64,000 nt of DNA from G965233625 sp965233625 (lineage in GTDB: Bacteria; Planctomycetota; Planctomycetia; Pirellulales; Pirellulaceae): contig OZ247499.1 in the NCBI GenBank assembly GCA_965233625.1, positions 2,480,001 through 2,544,000 on the forward strand. Direction: 5' to 3'. The notes under the pieces are model-generated. The model did no database searches, was not told the DNA's origin, and saw only the letters and a list, made by a program, of their open reading frames with translations. The position numbers were made by a program, and so were the translations under genes. Positions 9,063 to 18,476 of this stretch are shown here, piece by piece. Position 1 is the first letter of the stretch, and every line of letters starts with the position of its first letter.

Positions 9063-10496
9063 ATGCGACCGCTGCAAGAGTTCCTATCCGCGCAGAACCG
9101 CCGCACCTTCCTGCAAGGCAGCGCGGTCGGGCTGGGCGCGATGGCAATGGGATCGCTGCTCCGTGCGGAGGAGCCAGCCACGGCGGAATCGCAGGCGCCG
9201 CACTTCGCACCCAAAGTCAAACGCGTGATCTATCTGTTCCAGTCGGGCGGCCCCGCGCAGATGGACCTGTTTGATCATAAGCCGGAACTAGCCAAGCGAT
9301 TCGGTCAGGAAGTGCCTACGTCGGTCTATCCGCCCGACCGCAAGACCACGATGACATCGGGGCAGAAGTCTTTTCCCGTGGCGCCAAGCACTTTCAAATT
9401 CGCCCGGCATGGCAAGTCAGGCATCATGCTCAGCGAAAGCATGCCTCATCTGGCGAAGGTCATCGACGACGTCTGCGTCATCAAGAGCATGCACACCGAA
9501 GCCATCAACCACGACCCGGCAGCGACGCTGTTTCAGACGGGTTCGGTCATTGCCGGCCGGCCGAGCATGGGCGCCTGGGTAAATTATGGCTTAGGTTCTG
9601 AGAACGAGAATCTGCCGGCCTTCGTGGCGATGACCTCCAACGGCAGCGCTAAAACCGGACAGCCGCTGTATGACCGGCTGTGGGGCGCCGGGTTCCTGCC
9701 CGGCCGGTTTCAGGGCGTGAAGTTCCGCGGGCAGGGCGACCCGATTCTGGATCTTTACAACCCCGGCGGCATGACCCGCCTGCAGCGGCGGCGGATGCTT
9801 GATTCGCTGAAGGAATTGAACGAAAAACGCGCCGCCGAATTCAACGACCCCGCCATTGCCACCCGCATCGCGCAATACGAACTGGCCTATCGCATGCAGA
9901 TGAGTGTGCCGGAACTGATCGACATTAAAAGCGAACCGCAGAGCGTGCTGGACATGTACGGCCCGCAAGCCATGCAGGTTGGCAAGTACGCCTACAACTG
10001 CTTGCTGGCGCGACGTCTGGCGGAACGCGGCGTGCGGTTCATTCAGCTTTATCACCGGGGCTGGGACGCCCACAACAACGCCCCCAAACAAGTTGCCGCG
10101 CAGTGCCGCGACACAGATCAGCCAACCGCCGCACTGCTCCGTGATCTGAAGCAACGTGGTATGCTAGAAGATACGCTGGTGGTGTGGGGCGGCGAATTTG
10201 GCCGCACGGTCTATTGCCAGGGCAAGCTCACCAACAAGGTGTACGGCCGCGATCATCACCCAAGCTGTTTCACTTACTGGATGGCGGGCGGCGGCGTGAA
10301 GGGCGGCATAACTTATGGCAAAACCGATGAGTACAGCGTGAACGTGGTTGAAAACCCGGTGCATGTGCACGATCTGCAAGCGACCATCCTGCATCAGCTT
10401 GGCATCGATCACGAACGTTTGACCTACCGCTACCAGGGGCGCCATTTCCGGCTGACCGATGTGCATGGAAAGATTATCAAAGATGTCCTCGCCTAA
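9063..10496 (+). CDS. DUF1501 family Tat-exported protein
   Basis: This 477-aa DUF1501 protein has a Tat-type leader (NRRTFLQGSAVGLGAMAMG) and the family's core sequences: VIYLFQSGGPAQMDLFDHKP near the N-terminus, GWDAHNN around residue 336, and the closing block LVVWGGEFGRT ... GRDHHPSCFTYWMAGGG. The pattern resembles metal sites of the alkaline phosphatase superfamily, but no activity is established. It follows the DUF1549/DUF1553 gene by a single base, the usual partner arrangement. It is distinctly closer to the DUF1501 gene at 31.5 kb (shared GMLEDTLVVWGGEFGRT) than to the one at 0.2 kb, which points to duplication of the pair. Confidence 0.94.
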   Translation: MRPLQEFLSAQNRRTFLQGSAVGLGAMAMGSLLRAEEPATAESQAPHFAPKVKRVIYLFQSGGPAQMDLFDHKPELAKRFGQEVPTSVYPPDRKTTMTSGQKSFPVAPSTFKFARHGKSGIMLSESMPHLAKVIDDVCVIKSMHTEAINHDPAATLFQTGSVIAGRPSMGAWVNYGLGSENENLPAFVAMTSNGSAKTGQPLYDRLWGAGFLPGRFQGVKFRGQGDPILDLYNPGGMTRLQRRRMLDSLKELNEKRAAEFNDPAIATRIAQYELAYRMQMSVPELIDIKSEPQSVLDMYGPQAMQVGKYAYNCLLARRLAERGVRFIQLYHRGWDAHNNAPKQVAAQCRDTDQPTAALLRDLKQRGMLEDTLVVWGGEFGRTVYCQGKLTNKVYGRDHHPSCFTYWMAGGGVKGGITYGKTDEYSVNVVENPVHVHDLQATILHQLGIDHERLTYRYQGRHFRLTDVHGKIIKDVLA

Positions 10497-10539
10497 TCGT
10501 TCCACTGGCTTCAAATTCCTCAAGCGTTTATCTACTCTC

Positions 10540-13161
10540 ATGTGCAGAATCTGGAACTTCGCGGCCTTCGCCTTATTGTTCGCAGCATCGCTGCCCGCGT
10601 TCGCCGCAGAGCCGCAAGATGAAGCTGCTGACAAGAAAGCTCCCGCTGAAACGCAGGTGCGGGCGTTCTTAAATAATCACTGCGCGCGTTGCCACGGCGC
10701 CAAGCGTGCGAATTCCGGTTTCCGCGTGGACGACCTGCCGGCAGACTTCCACACGGGCGATGCGGCGGATCGCTGGAATGAGGTGATGGACAAGATCAAC
10801 CTGGGCGAGATGCCGCCTGAGGACGAGAAGCAACCCACTGCCGCCGAGTTTGAACCGGTGGTGACCTGGATCAACGCCCGTCTGCGCACCTTCAACCAGA
10901 GTGTACATGACACCGGCGGGCAAATTCCGATGCGGCGGCTTAACCGCATGGAATACGCCAACACGGTCCGCGATCTGTTTCAGATTGACGCCAACCTGCT
11001 GGGCCCCATCGTGGAAGAGCTTCCCGCCGACGGTAAGGCCGCCGGGTTCGACCGCCTTGGCGCCGCGTTGTTCTTTGACGAGACGCAGGTCGAAAAAACA
11101 CTTGAAGCGGCTGAGCAGGTTGCAGCGTTGGCCATCGTGGATGAAAAGCCCGCTGCGAATACGAAGCGTTACGAATTTGAGAAGAATCCCCGTGTCGCCA
11201 GGTTCAAGAAGATGACCCGTAGCCGGTTTGCTGACACGCTGGTGGACGCCGGGCCATCAGGCTCGGAACTGGTGGGCGAAGGTGTGCGGGTGGTGCATGG
11301 GTATGGCAACCGTTCGAAAACCGATCCCTGGGGGCGGCTTGGCAATGCCACATTTGAAGATGTCGTCACGCAGGATGGCTACTACAAGGTCCGCATCCGC
11401 GCCGGGGCCAGTGCCGGTTCACGCGGGTTGCCCATGAAGGTGCGTGTTCTTTATGCATCCAGCACGCCCGTCCAGTTTTCGACCGTGATCGACATCAAGG
11501 CGCCGCTCGACAAGCCAGAGGTGCACGAAGCCCTTGTGTTTCTACGGAGCGGCCCAACGGGTCTGAAGAAAAGCGTTGGCTTCTCCTTCAACGATATCGC
11601 CGACCTTATCGTCAGCACGCCAGAGAACAACCGCTTCTTCCGCGATGTGCGCCGCGCGATTGACGGTGTTCGCGACGCCAAAGCCGACGGAGGCACAGCA
11701 GCAGAGATCGCCGCTGCCGAACAGAACCTCCGCGATGTACGGGCCGAAGCTGCCAAGTGGAAAGGCCCCATCCGTCACTACAACCCGGACCGCGACTCTG
11801 CCAATCCGCCGACCATCTTTGTCGACTGGGCGGAAGTCAGCGGGCCGGTGTACCCGGACTGGCCGCCCAAAAGTCATAAGGCTCTGCTATTCGCCGGGAA
11901 TGAACGGGAAGACGAAGCATACGCCCGCGAAATTTTCGCCAAGTTCCTGCCAAGGGCTTACCGCCGCCCGGTCAGCAAGGCGGAACTGCAGGGAGTGCTC
12001 TACTTCGTCCAACAAGCGATCAAAGACGGCGCGACCTTTAACGACGCTATCCGCCGCGGTGTGGCCCGTGTGCTGTGCTCGCCGGGGTTCCTGTTCACGC
12101 AAGAGCCTTCCACAGCATCGCAGCCACGCAAGCTGAACGGTTACGAACTCGCTTCACGCCTGAGTTATTACCTCTGGTCCAGCATGCCGGATCAGGCGCT
12201 GTTTGACCTGGCAAAGTCCGGGCAGCTGTTAAGGGAAGACGTGCTGCTTTCGCAGGTAGATCGCATGCTGGATGACCCGAAGGCTGAAGCGCTGGTGCAA
12301 GGTTTTGCCGGTCAGTGGCTTCATGTGCAGGAGTTCGGCAACGTGATGCCCGCCGCCTCTTACAGCAATTATTACGATGCAAAGCTGGAAGAATCTTCCA
12401 AGCTGGAAGCCTATGCATTCTTCCGCGAGGTGCTGCATAAGAATCTGCCTGTGACGAACTTCCTCGACAGCGACTTCGTAATGATTAACGAACGTCTCGC
12501 CAAGCACTACGGGATTGAAGATGTAAAAGGCGCGGAAATCCGCCGGGTGCCGGTCGAACCTGCTCACCATCGCGGCGGTGTGCTGGGCATGGCGGGGCTG
12601 ATGACGCTGCTATCAGACGGCACCCGCACGCTGCCGGTACGACGGGCGGCCTGGGTCAAAACGCAACTGTTTGGCGATCCACCCGGCAACCCGCCGCCGA
12701 ATGCTGGCGAGATTCAACCCAACACGGCGGGCAAAAAGCTGACGGTCCGGCAGCGACTGGCTTTGCACCGTAACGAAACCACCTGTGCATCGTGCCACAA
12801 GAAACTTGACCCATTCGGCCTGGCGCTGGAAAACTACGATGCCATCGGCATGTGGCGCACCAAGGCCAACGGTGAAGGATTCCGCAGCCGCAATGCGCCG
12901 GAACTGGATGTCAGCGGTGAGTTCCCCGGTGGTGAGACTTTCAAAACACTGGAAGAATACAAGGCAGGATTGCTCGCCCGCAAAGACGCTTTCACACGCA
13001 ACCTCATCGAGCAGATGCTAACCTACGCCCTGACGCGGCCGGCAGGCTATGCAGACCGGCAGACCGTCGACGGTGTTCTGCAGGCGATGAAGAACAACGA
13101 ATACCGGCTGCGGACACTTGTCCGCGAAATTGTCCGCAGCAACGACTTTCAATCCAAATAG
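10540..13161 (+). CDS. DUF1587/DUF1595/DUF1592/DUF1588/DUF1585 cytochrome-like protein
   Basis: An 873-aa exported protein of the second planctomycete cytochrome-like family. After a signal peptide (MCRIWNFAAFALLFAASLPAFA) comes haem motif CARCH (Cys48-Cys51-His52), DUF1587 (RRLNRMEYANTVRDLF), a beta-rich ligand-binding-like region, DUF1595, DUF1592 (YELASRLSYYLWSSMPD), DUF1588 with a second CxxCH (CASCH, Cys749) and DUF1585 at the C-terminus. The open frame extends 27 codons upstream into the DUF1501 gene, but the signal peptide decides for the later start. It is the partner of the following DUF1552 gene. Redox function is inferred only from the CxxCH motifs. Confidence 0.93.
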   Translation: MCRIWNFAAFALLFAASLPAFAAEPQDEAADKKAPAETQVRAFLNNHCARCHGAKRANSGFRVDDLPADFHTGDAADRWNEVMDKINLGEMPPEDEKQPTAAEFEPVVTWINARLRTFNQSVHDTGGQIPMRRLNRMEYANTVRDLFQIDANLLGPIVEELPADGKAAGFDRLGAALFFDETQVEKTLEAAEQVAALAIVDEKPAANTKRYEFEKNPRVARFKKMTRSRFADTLVDAGPSGSELVGEGVRVVHGYGNRSKTDPWGRLGNATFEDVVTQDGYYKVRIRAGASAGSRGLPMKVRVLYASSTPVQFSTVIDIKAPLDKPEVHEALVFLRSGPTGLKKSVGFSFNDIADLIVSTPENNRFFRDVRRAIDGVRDAKADGGTAAEIAAAEQNLRDVRAEAAKWKGPIRHYNPDRDSANPPTIFVDWAEVSGPVYPDWPPKSHKALLFAGNEREDEAYAREIFAKFLPRAYRRPVSKAELQGVLYFVQQAIKDGATFNDAIRRGVARVLCSPGFLFTQEPSTASQPRKLNGYELASRLSYYLWSSMPDQALFDLAKSGQLLREDVLLSQVDRMLDDPKAEALVQGFAGQWLHVQEFGNVMPAASYSNYYDAKLEESSKLEAYAFFREVLHKNLPVTNFLDSDFVMINERLAKHYGIEDVKGAEIRRVPVEPAHHRGGVLGMAGLMTLLSDGTRTLPVRRAAWVKTQLFGDPPGNPPPNAGEIQPNTAGKKLTVRQRLALHRNETTCASCHKKLDPFGLALENYDAIGMWRTKANGEGFRSRNAPELDVSGEFPGGETFKTLEEYKAGLLARKDAFTRNLIEQMLTYALTRPAGYADRQTVDGVLQAMKNNEYRLRTLVREIVRSNDFQSK

Positions 13162-13170
13162 AGAATTGCC

Positions 13171-14553
13171 ATGAATACAAAGAACAATCCCTGCGAAGCC
13201 ACGTGGCAATCGAAGTCGTGGAGCCTGGGGCGAAGAACTTTCCTACGTGGCGCCGGCATCACGCTCGCGCTGCCGTGGCTGGAAGCGATGAGCCCGCACG
13301 CACTGGCGGCGGACAAAGCCGGCGGCATCGCGGCGACGGATATTCCGCGGCGGTCTGTCTTCTGCATGTGGGGTCTGGGACTCAACGGCCGTGATTTCAC
13401 ACCGGCGGAAACCGGCCGCAATTATCAGTTGACGCCCATTCTCAAACCACTGAAAAAACACCGCGATGACTTTACGGTTGTCAGCGGTTTGAAGCTCACG
13501 CATTCGGGCGGACACGGCGGCGACCGTACTTTTCTAACCGGCACCAACACACACAAAAGCGGCGCCAAACTGCGCATCTCCTGCGATCAGGAACTGGCGG
13601 CGGCTGTCGGCCACCAGACACGTTACGCATCGCTCTCGCTGGGTATCCGCCGTGGCACCGGCTTCGGCAGCCCGCAGGACAACACACTTTCGTGGAGCCG
13701 CAACGGTACGCCCGTTCCGGCCGAAAACCGCCCGCACGTGCTGTTCGACAAACTCTTCCGGCCAGAAACTGCGGACTCACTCGCCGCCCGCGAAGCCGCC
13801 TTCGCCCGCCGGGCTAGTGTGCTGGACTCCGTACGTGAGGAAGCCAGGTCGCTGGCCGCCCGGCTGGGCAAAGTTGACCAGAAGAAGCTGGACGAATACT
13901 TCACCGGCATCCGCGACCTGGAAAAGAAAATGCAGGTCGAGAAGAAGTGGCTCTACGAACCCAAACCCCAAGTCGATGCACCAGAATTCGGCAGCGAACA
14001 GGGACTCGACCCCAGTAAAAGCGGACTCGCCTACCGCCGGTATCAGCGGCTAATGTACGACGTGATTACGCTCGCCCTGCAGACCGATAGCACACGCGTT
14101 ATCGCCTACATGCCGCGCATGGATAATTCCGACGGCACCGGCGCCTTCAAAGGAGAAGGCAATCCCTACGGCTATCACGAAATGACTCACCACGGCGAAG
14201 ACGCCGACAAACTGAAATGGTGGACCACCGCGGACACCTGGTACATGCAGGAATGGTCCTATTTCCTCGACCGGCTGAAGTCGGTCAAAGAAGGGGACGG
14301 CACGCTGCTGGACCACACGATGGTTGCCTGGGGCTCCAGCGGCGGTACGATTAACGCGCACAACAATCACCATCTACCCGCCATTCTGTGCGGCGGCAAA
14401 GCGCTGGGCGTATCGCACCAGGGCCATATCGTGAAGGAGGACGATTATCTCGGCAACCTGTGGCAGACGATGTTCCACGGAATGAACGTCCCCGTCCCGG
14501 AAAACTTCCAGGGCGGTGAGGCGGACGGCGTGATCAAAGAACTGCTGGGGTAA
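13171..14553 (+). CDS. DUF1552 family exported protein
   Basis: A 460-aa DUF1552 protein, constant partner of DUF1592-type genes in planctomycetes. The leader LGRRTFLRGAGITLALPWLE is a Tat-like signal. Family hallmarks include CMWGLGLNGRDFTP after the leader, HSGGHGGDRTFLTG, and VAWGSSGGTINAHNNHHLPA near the C-terminus. The fold is related to DUF1501 and therefore distantly to alkaline phosphatases; substrate unknown. It begins 9 nt after its partner and closes the plus-strand array of four cytochrome/phosphatase-like genes. Confidence 0.93.
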   Translation: MNTKNNPCEATWQSKSWSLGRRTFLRGAGITLALPWLEAMSPHALAADKAGGIAATDIPRRSVFCMWGLGLNGRDFTPAETGRNYQLTPILKPLKKHRDDFTVVSGLKLTHSGGHGGDRTFLTGTNTHKSGAKLRISCDQELAAAVGHQTRYASLSLGIRRGTGFGSPQDNTLSWSRNGTPVPAENRPHVLFDKLFRPETADSLAAREAAFARRASVLDSVREEARSLAARLGKVDQKKLDEYFTGIRDLEKKMQVEKKWLYEPKPQVDAPEFGSEQGLDPSKSGLAYRRYQRLMYDVITLALQTDSTRVIAYMPRMDNSDGTGAFKGEGNPYGYHEMTHHGEDADKLKWWTTADTWYMQEWSYFLDRLKSVKEGDGTLLDHTMVAWGSSGGTINAHNNHHLPAILCGGKALGVSHQGHIVKEDDYLGNLWQTMFHGMNVPVPENFQGGEADGVIKELLG

Positions 14554-14672
14554 TCACAGCCCTGCCCGGAGCCACGGTGGGAAGTGTCCGGGTTACATCA
14601 GTTATTTCGCATCAACGCGGCTTTGCCGGGGCCGGCAGGCATTTGGCCAGACGGAATTGGCCCTGGCGGGTG

Positions 14673-14706
14673 TATAATCCGCAATTAGCTTCTATGATTA
14701 CATAGA
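14673..14706 (+). promoter_or_regulatory. Candidate ftsH promoter (-10) and leader hairpin
   Basis: A perfect TATAAT at 14673-14678 lies about 80 bases before the ftsH start; no convincing -35 hexamer stands at 16-18 bases upstream. The expected transcript leader contains the small hairpin TCTATG-ATTA-CATAGA (14691-14706), which could be an operator or an mRNA element. Promoter use is inferred from the hexamer and position only. Confidence 0.4.
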
Positions 14707-14757
14707 GATTACCGGGGCGCAACCTGCTGCCCTGTAAATGGAGACCCCGGAGCAGAT

Positions 14758-16857
14758 ATGAGCGACGAAAACGGCTCTAACCGTAAAAACGAAAAAGGTG
14801 CTGGCGGCGGACAGCCCGTAATCTGGTACGTAACCGGAGCGGTGCTATTCTTCGTTGGCATCATGCTGTGGGCCGTGCTATACGGCCAGCAACTGCCAAT
14901 TGAATACCCGGAACTGATGCGGTTGATCGAAAACTCGCGTCGCGACGCCATCGCGGGTGAGTATTCCAAATGGGAAGAAGATCACCCCAAGGCCGGCGAA
15001 CGGCGCACTGGCCAGATTCTGGTCAAAAGCGACACCAAACCGCAGAAAGTCATCCGCTACAGCAACCTTCGCGACCTTCGCATCGGAGAACGGCAGATTG
15101 TCGGCACCGTGGACGTGAAGGTGCTGAAGCCAGAAGAAAAAGACATTCAGAAAGATGTCAAATTCACCACCAATGTCAGCAATTCCGGCGAGCGCGACGC
15201 GGCCCTGGCAGACCGGCTGACGGCGTACCACATCGACTGGGATTATCAGACGCCCAACGTCTGGATGAATTACCTGCCGATGATCCTACTTACGGGCGTC
15301 TGCTTTCTGCTGTTCTTCGTCATGATGCGGAAGCTGAGCGGCGCCGGTTCGCCGATGCAATTCGGCCGCAGCCGCGGGCGACTTTACGCACAGGAAGATC
15401 TGGGCGTGACGTTTGACGATGTCGCTGGCATCGATGAAGCGGTGGAAGAGGTGCGTGAAGTTGTGGACTTCCTGCGGTCACCCGATAAGTATCAGCGCCT
15501 TGGCGGCCGCATCCCCAAGGGTGTGCTGCTGGTCGGTCCTCCCGGTACGGGAAAAACGCTGCTTGCAAAGGCCATTGCCGGCGAAGCAGGCGTGCCGTTC
15601 TTCAGCCTCTCTGGTAGTGACTTTGTGGAAATGTTTGTGGGTGTTGGCGCCGCCCGTGTCCGCGACATGTTCCAGCAGGCTGAATCCAAGGCGCCATGTA
15701 TTATCTTCATCGATGAGCTAGACGCCCTGGGCAAAAGCCGCGGCGGCAGCATGGTGGGCGGCCACGACGAACGTGAACAGACGCTCAACGCGCTGCTGGT
15801 TGAGATGGACGGCTTCGACAGCAACAGCGGCGTGATTGTGATGGCAGCCACCAACCGGCCCGAAACACTGGATCAGGCGCTACTTCGCCCCGGCCGTTTC
15901 GACCGCAACGTGCTGGTTGACCGGCCCGATGTCCGCGGCCGCGAAGCGATTCTGAAAGTACACGTCAAACAAGTGAAGCTCGATCCCTCGGTGGACCTAA
16001 AAGGCATCGCTGCTATTACGCCCGGCTTCAACGGCGCTGATCTGGCAAACCTGGTGAACGAGGCAGCACTGCTGGCCGCACGCGAAGGCAAGAGCGCCGT
16101 CGGGTTTCATGAATTCAACGAAGGCGTCGAACGTGTAACCGCGGGCCTTGAAAAGAAACAGTTTGTGATGAATGCGGACGAGAAGAACCGCATTGCCTAT
16201 CACGAATCCGGTCACGCCCTGGTCGCCTGCAGTCTGCCGAACACGGCGCCGGTGCATAAGGTTTCGATCATTCCGCGTGGTGTGGCCGCACTAGGCTATA
16301 TGATGCAGCGGCCCGATGAAGACCGTTATCTTATGACGCGTGGTGAGCTGGAAAGCAAGCTGCAGATCATGCTCGCAGGCACCATTGCCGAGGAAATCGT
16401 TTACAGCGATATCTCGACCGGCGCCTCCAACGACCTTGAACGGGCAACCAGCCTCGCCCGTTCGATGGTGATGGAATACGGCATGAGCAATCTGGGACGC
16501 GTCAATTACCGCGTATCCAATCAGTCCGCGTTCCTCGCCGGCGCACCGAACGAAGAAACGGTCCGCAACCACAGCGAACACACGGCGCAGGCAATCGATG
16601 CGGAAGTGAAACGCATCATTGATGAATCGGTTGAGAAGGTCCGCCACATTCTAGAAGCCCGTCGCGACGCACTTGAAGCGCTTACGAACCGGCTGATCGA
16701 AATTGAATCGATCGACGGCCAAGAGCTGAAAGAAATCATCGACGAAAACAGCCCCGGCCCGCTAGTTGTGCCGGGTACGCTTCACGGCTCTAAGCGGCCA
16801 TTCAAACCCGCCAAGCCTGCGGAAGAAAACGAAAGCAGCAGCGAAGCGGGCGGTTAG
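14758..16857 (+). CDS. ftsH: ATP-dependent zinc metalloprotease FtsH
   Basis: FtsH degrades misfolded membrane proteins and selected regulators, working as a membrane-anchored hexamer. The 699-aa sequence has a first membrane segment (about residues 22-42), a periplasmic domain longer than in E. coli, a second membrane segment (about 179-198), the AAA+ core with Walker A GPPGTGKT (260-267), Walker B IIFIDELDALG and the SRH sequence ATNRPETLDQALLRPGRFDR, and the protease motif HESGH (His482, Glu483, His486). A further zinc ligand is probably the Asp of SNDLERAT. All catalytic residues are present. GGAG stands upstream of the ATG. The gene is monocistronic and ends before a strong terminator. 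Confidence 0.98.
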   Translation: MSDENGSNRKNEKGAGGGQPVIWYVTGAVLFFVGIMLWAVLYGQQLPIEYPELMRLIENSRRDAIAGEYSKWEEDHPKAGERRTGQILVKSDTKPQKVIRYSNLRDLRIGERQIVGTVDVKVLKPEEKDIQKDVKFTTNVSNSGERDAALADRLTAYHIDWDYQTPNVWMNYLPMILLTGVCFLLFFVMMRKLSGAGSPMQFGRSRGRLYAQEDLGVTFDDVAGIDEAVEEVREVVDFLRSPDKYQRLGGRIPKGVLLVGPPGTGKTLLAKAIAGEAGVPFFSLSGSDFVEMFVGVGAARVRDMFQQAESKAPCIIFIDELDALGKSRGGSMVGGHDEREQTLNALLVEMDGFDSNSGVIVMAATNRPETLDQALLRPGRFDRNVLVDRPDVRGREAILKVHVKQVKLDPSVDLKGIAAITPGFNGADLANLVNEAALLAAREGKSAVGFHEFNEGVERVTAGLEKKQFVMNADEKNRIAYHESGHALVACSLPNTAPVHKVSIIPRGVAALGYMMQRPDEDRYLMTRGELESKLQIMLAGTIAEEIVYSDISTGASNDLERATSLARSMVMEYGMSNLGRVNYRVSNQSAFLAGAPNEETVRNHSEHTAQAIDAEVKRIIDESVEKVRHILEARRDALEALTNRLIEIESIDGQELKEIIDENSPGPLVVPGTLHGSKRPFKPAKPAEENESSSEAGG

Positions 16858-16875
16858 TCCGGTTTACCACACAGC

Positions 16876-16948
16876 CGTAGGTCAGGCGCCTGCCTGACAA
16901 CGCGAAAGGCTCAACCCCAACCACTGTCAGGCAGGCGCCTGACCTACG
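16876..16948. repeat. 24-bp perfect inverted repeat
   Basis: The arms 16876-16899 and 16925-16948 are exact reverse complements of each other (24 bp), separated by a 25-base loop. Each arm also contains the palindrome CAGGCGCCTG. The element sits immediately after the ftsH stop and before a separate GC-rich terminator, so it is unlikely to be the terminator itself. Motifs starting GTAGGTCAGGC and ending GCCTGACCTAC look like small non-autonomous mobile or REP/BIME-type repeats. Confidence 0.75.
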
Positions 16949-16960
16949 TTCTCAAACTGG

Positions 16961-16994
16961 AAAGGGCCGGCGAGTTCAACTCCGCCGGCCCTTT
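16961..16994. terminator. Bidirectional intrinsic terminator
   Basis: A perfect 12-bp GC-rich stem (AAAGGGCCGGCG paired with its complement) encloses a 10-base loop; short A and T runs flank the stem on both strands. It lies between the convergent ftsH and SHD1-like genes and can serve both. Confidence 0.8.
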
Positions 16995-17036
16995 GCGTGC
17001 CTCCTGGGCATTTGAATGATTGCTACCAAGCGTGGC

Positions 17037-18476
17037 TTACGGCAGCAGGAAGACTCCGCCTAGCACGGCGCCGGTCTGATACAGGGCGCCGCGTGGGCTG
17101 ATCGGAATGGCGGGCACCATCCAAGGTGCACAGCTGCCGGGGCGGTAGTAGCCCAGGGCGTACTGGCATTCAAACGGTGGGTGGATGCCCATCTGGTAAG
17201 GGACGGTCGCCAGATTCAGGAAGAAGTGAGCGGCGGAAACAACCGGCTGGCGCCAGGGGCCGTTAGAGTGGCCATAGCGTTCCAGGGCACGTTCTTCAAA
17301 GTACAGCGGCTTGTGGCACAGAGCCGAAGCTTTCCAGGTGAAAGTCGATGGCGTGAAGTGGCGGCCGTGATATGCAACGTCGCCCAAGGTGCACTCCGTT
17401 GGCAGGCCCCACCAGGCGTCTACATAGCACATATCCGTATCGCTGAGCGTATAGAACGGAATCTGCTGCTTGGCGCCTGTATCGGTCAGCACCACAACGC
17501 GGCCGTTGATGTAGTTATCGAACCGCCCGTTAGCAATCACGGCGCCAGAGCGGTTGGTCCATGTGCGGGAGGTTACTTTGCTAAGCCCTTTGCTCTGTTC
17601 TTCGGCCAGGTCGATATCGCCAGCGGCGTCTGGCTTAAACAGCGGCGTGATATTCAGCGAGATGTTGCGGATGGAGTTACCGGCGCGGATTGCACGTGAC
17701 TTGTTGCACGTCTCGCCGTCTTCACAACAGTTGCGGTCATTGAACTTGTTGGGGCAGTCGGCGAAGTCTCCTTCGCCCTCTTCTTCCATCTCCATATCCG
17801 CGGATTCATCCAGCTGATACGCGTTGTACTCGTATCCGCGACGGGACGAAGGACGGGCCGGTGCAAGCTCTGGCTCAGCGGGCGATGGCGTACCAAAACC
17901 ACTTGTCTGCCGGACACCCACCGCGGTGGAAATGGCGGGCTTGTACTCCGGCAAAGCCGGGGCAGCAGAGATAGCGGCAGGGTGGAAGTTATCCGCCTCA
18001 GCAGTGTCGCTTGGCGAAGGCGCCTCGGTGGTGAAGGTGGCTGTTGCGGGCGGCAGAGCCGGCGCGTCGAGCGCAGGAGCGCTGAACGCTGGCCCGCTGC
18101 TGACAGGCTGCAACGCCTTCAGATGGCTGCGACTGGTCGGGGCCGCCGGCTTGACGGGTTCTTCGTTGTTGACCAGACGGACCGGCTGCGTGAATTTGGC
18201 AGAGGGTGCAGGCGCCGGCGCCGTTTCCTGCCGCACACGCCAGCGGAGGCGGTTCACGGGTCGTGGAGAGGCTGTTTGCAGCACACTCTGCCCGTTACTT
18301 GTCTGGGCGGTTGCAAAGCTGGGCGATGCCAGCAGCGCGGCGCCAGCAGTCAGCGCCGAGAGAAGATAGGACGTTGCCCGGCGTTTAAGCCAGGCGCCGC
18401 GGCGGTTAGCTGGCTTCTCCTTGGGATGGGAGTTCCGAGCTGTAATTGGGCGCTTCCTGCGTAACAGCGATATCAT
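17037..18476 (-). CDS. Secreted protein with SHD1-like domain, planctomycete-specific
   Basis: A protein of about 479 aa, not assignable to a known function. A long basic N-region (RRKRPITARNSHPK...KRR) precedes a hydrophobic signal segment (YLLSALTAGAALLASPSFA). A low-complexity Pro/Ala/Ser region (about residues 60-215) follows, then an acidic patch MEMEEEGEGD, a Cys cluster (CPNKFNDRNCCEDGETC), and around residues 300-350 a stretch RTWTNRSGAVIANGRF ... IPFYTLSDTD that resembles the SHD1 domain common in planctomycete proteins. The C-terminus is rich in aromatic residues and Cys with a Pro-rich tail, suggesting an extracytoplasmic structural or envelope protein. The usable start lies inside the end of guaB (71-nt overlap); no ATG, GTG or TTG was found later that keeps the signal peptide. 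Confidence 0.75.
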   Translation of the reverse strand: MISLLRRKRPITARNSHPKEKPANRRGAWLKRRATSYLLSALTAGAALLASPSFATAQTSNGQSVLQTASPRPVNRLRWRVRQETAPAPAPSAKFTQPVRLVNNEEPVKPAAPTSRSHLKALQPVSSGPAFSAPALDAPALPPATATFTTEAPSPSDTAEADNFHPAAISAAPALPEYKPAISTAVGVRQTSGFGTPSPAEPELAPARPSSRRGYEYNAYQLDESADMEMEEEGEGDFADCPNKFNDRNCCEDGETCNKSRAIRAGNSIRNISLNITPLFKPDAAGDIDLAEEQSKGLSKVTSRTWTNRSGAVIANGRFDNYINGRVVVLTDTGAKQQIPFYTLSDTDMCYVDAWWGLPTECTLGDVAYHGRHFTPSTFTWKASALCHKPLYFEERALERYGHSNGPWRQPVVSAAHFFLNLATVPYQMGIHPPFECQYALGYYRPGSCAPWMVPAIPISPRGALYQTGAVLGGVFLLP

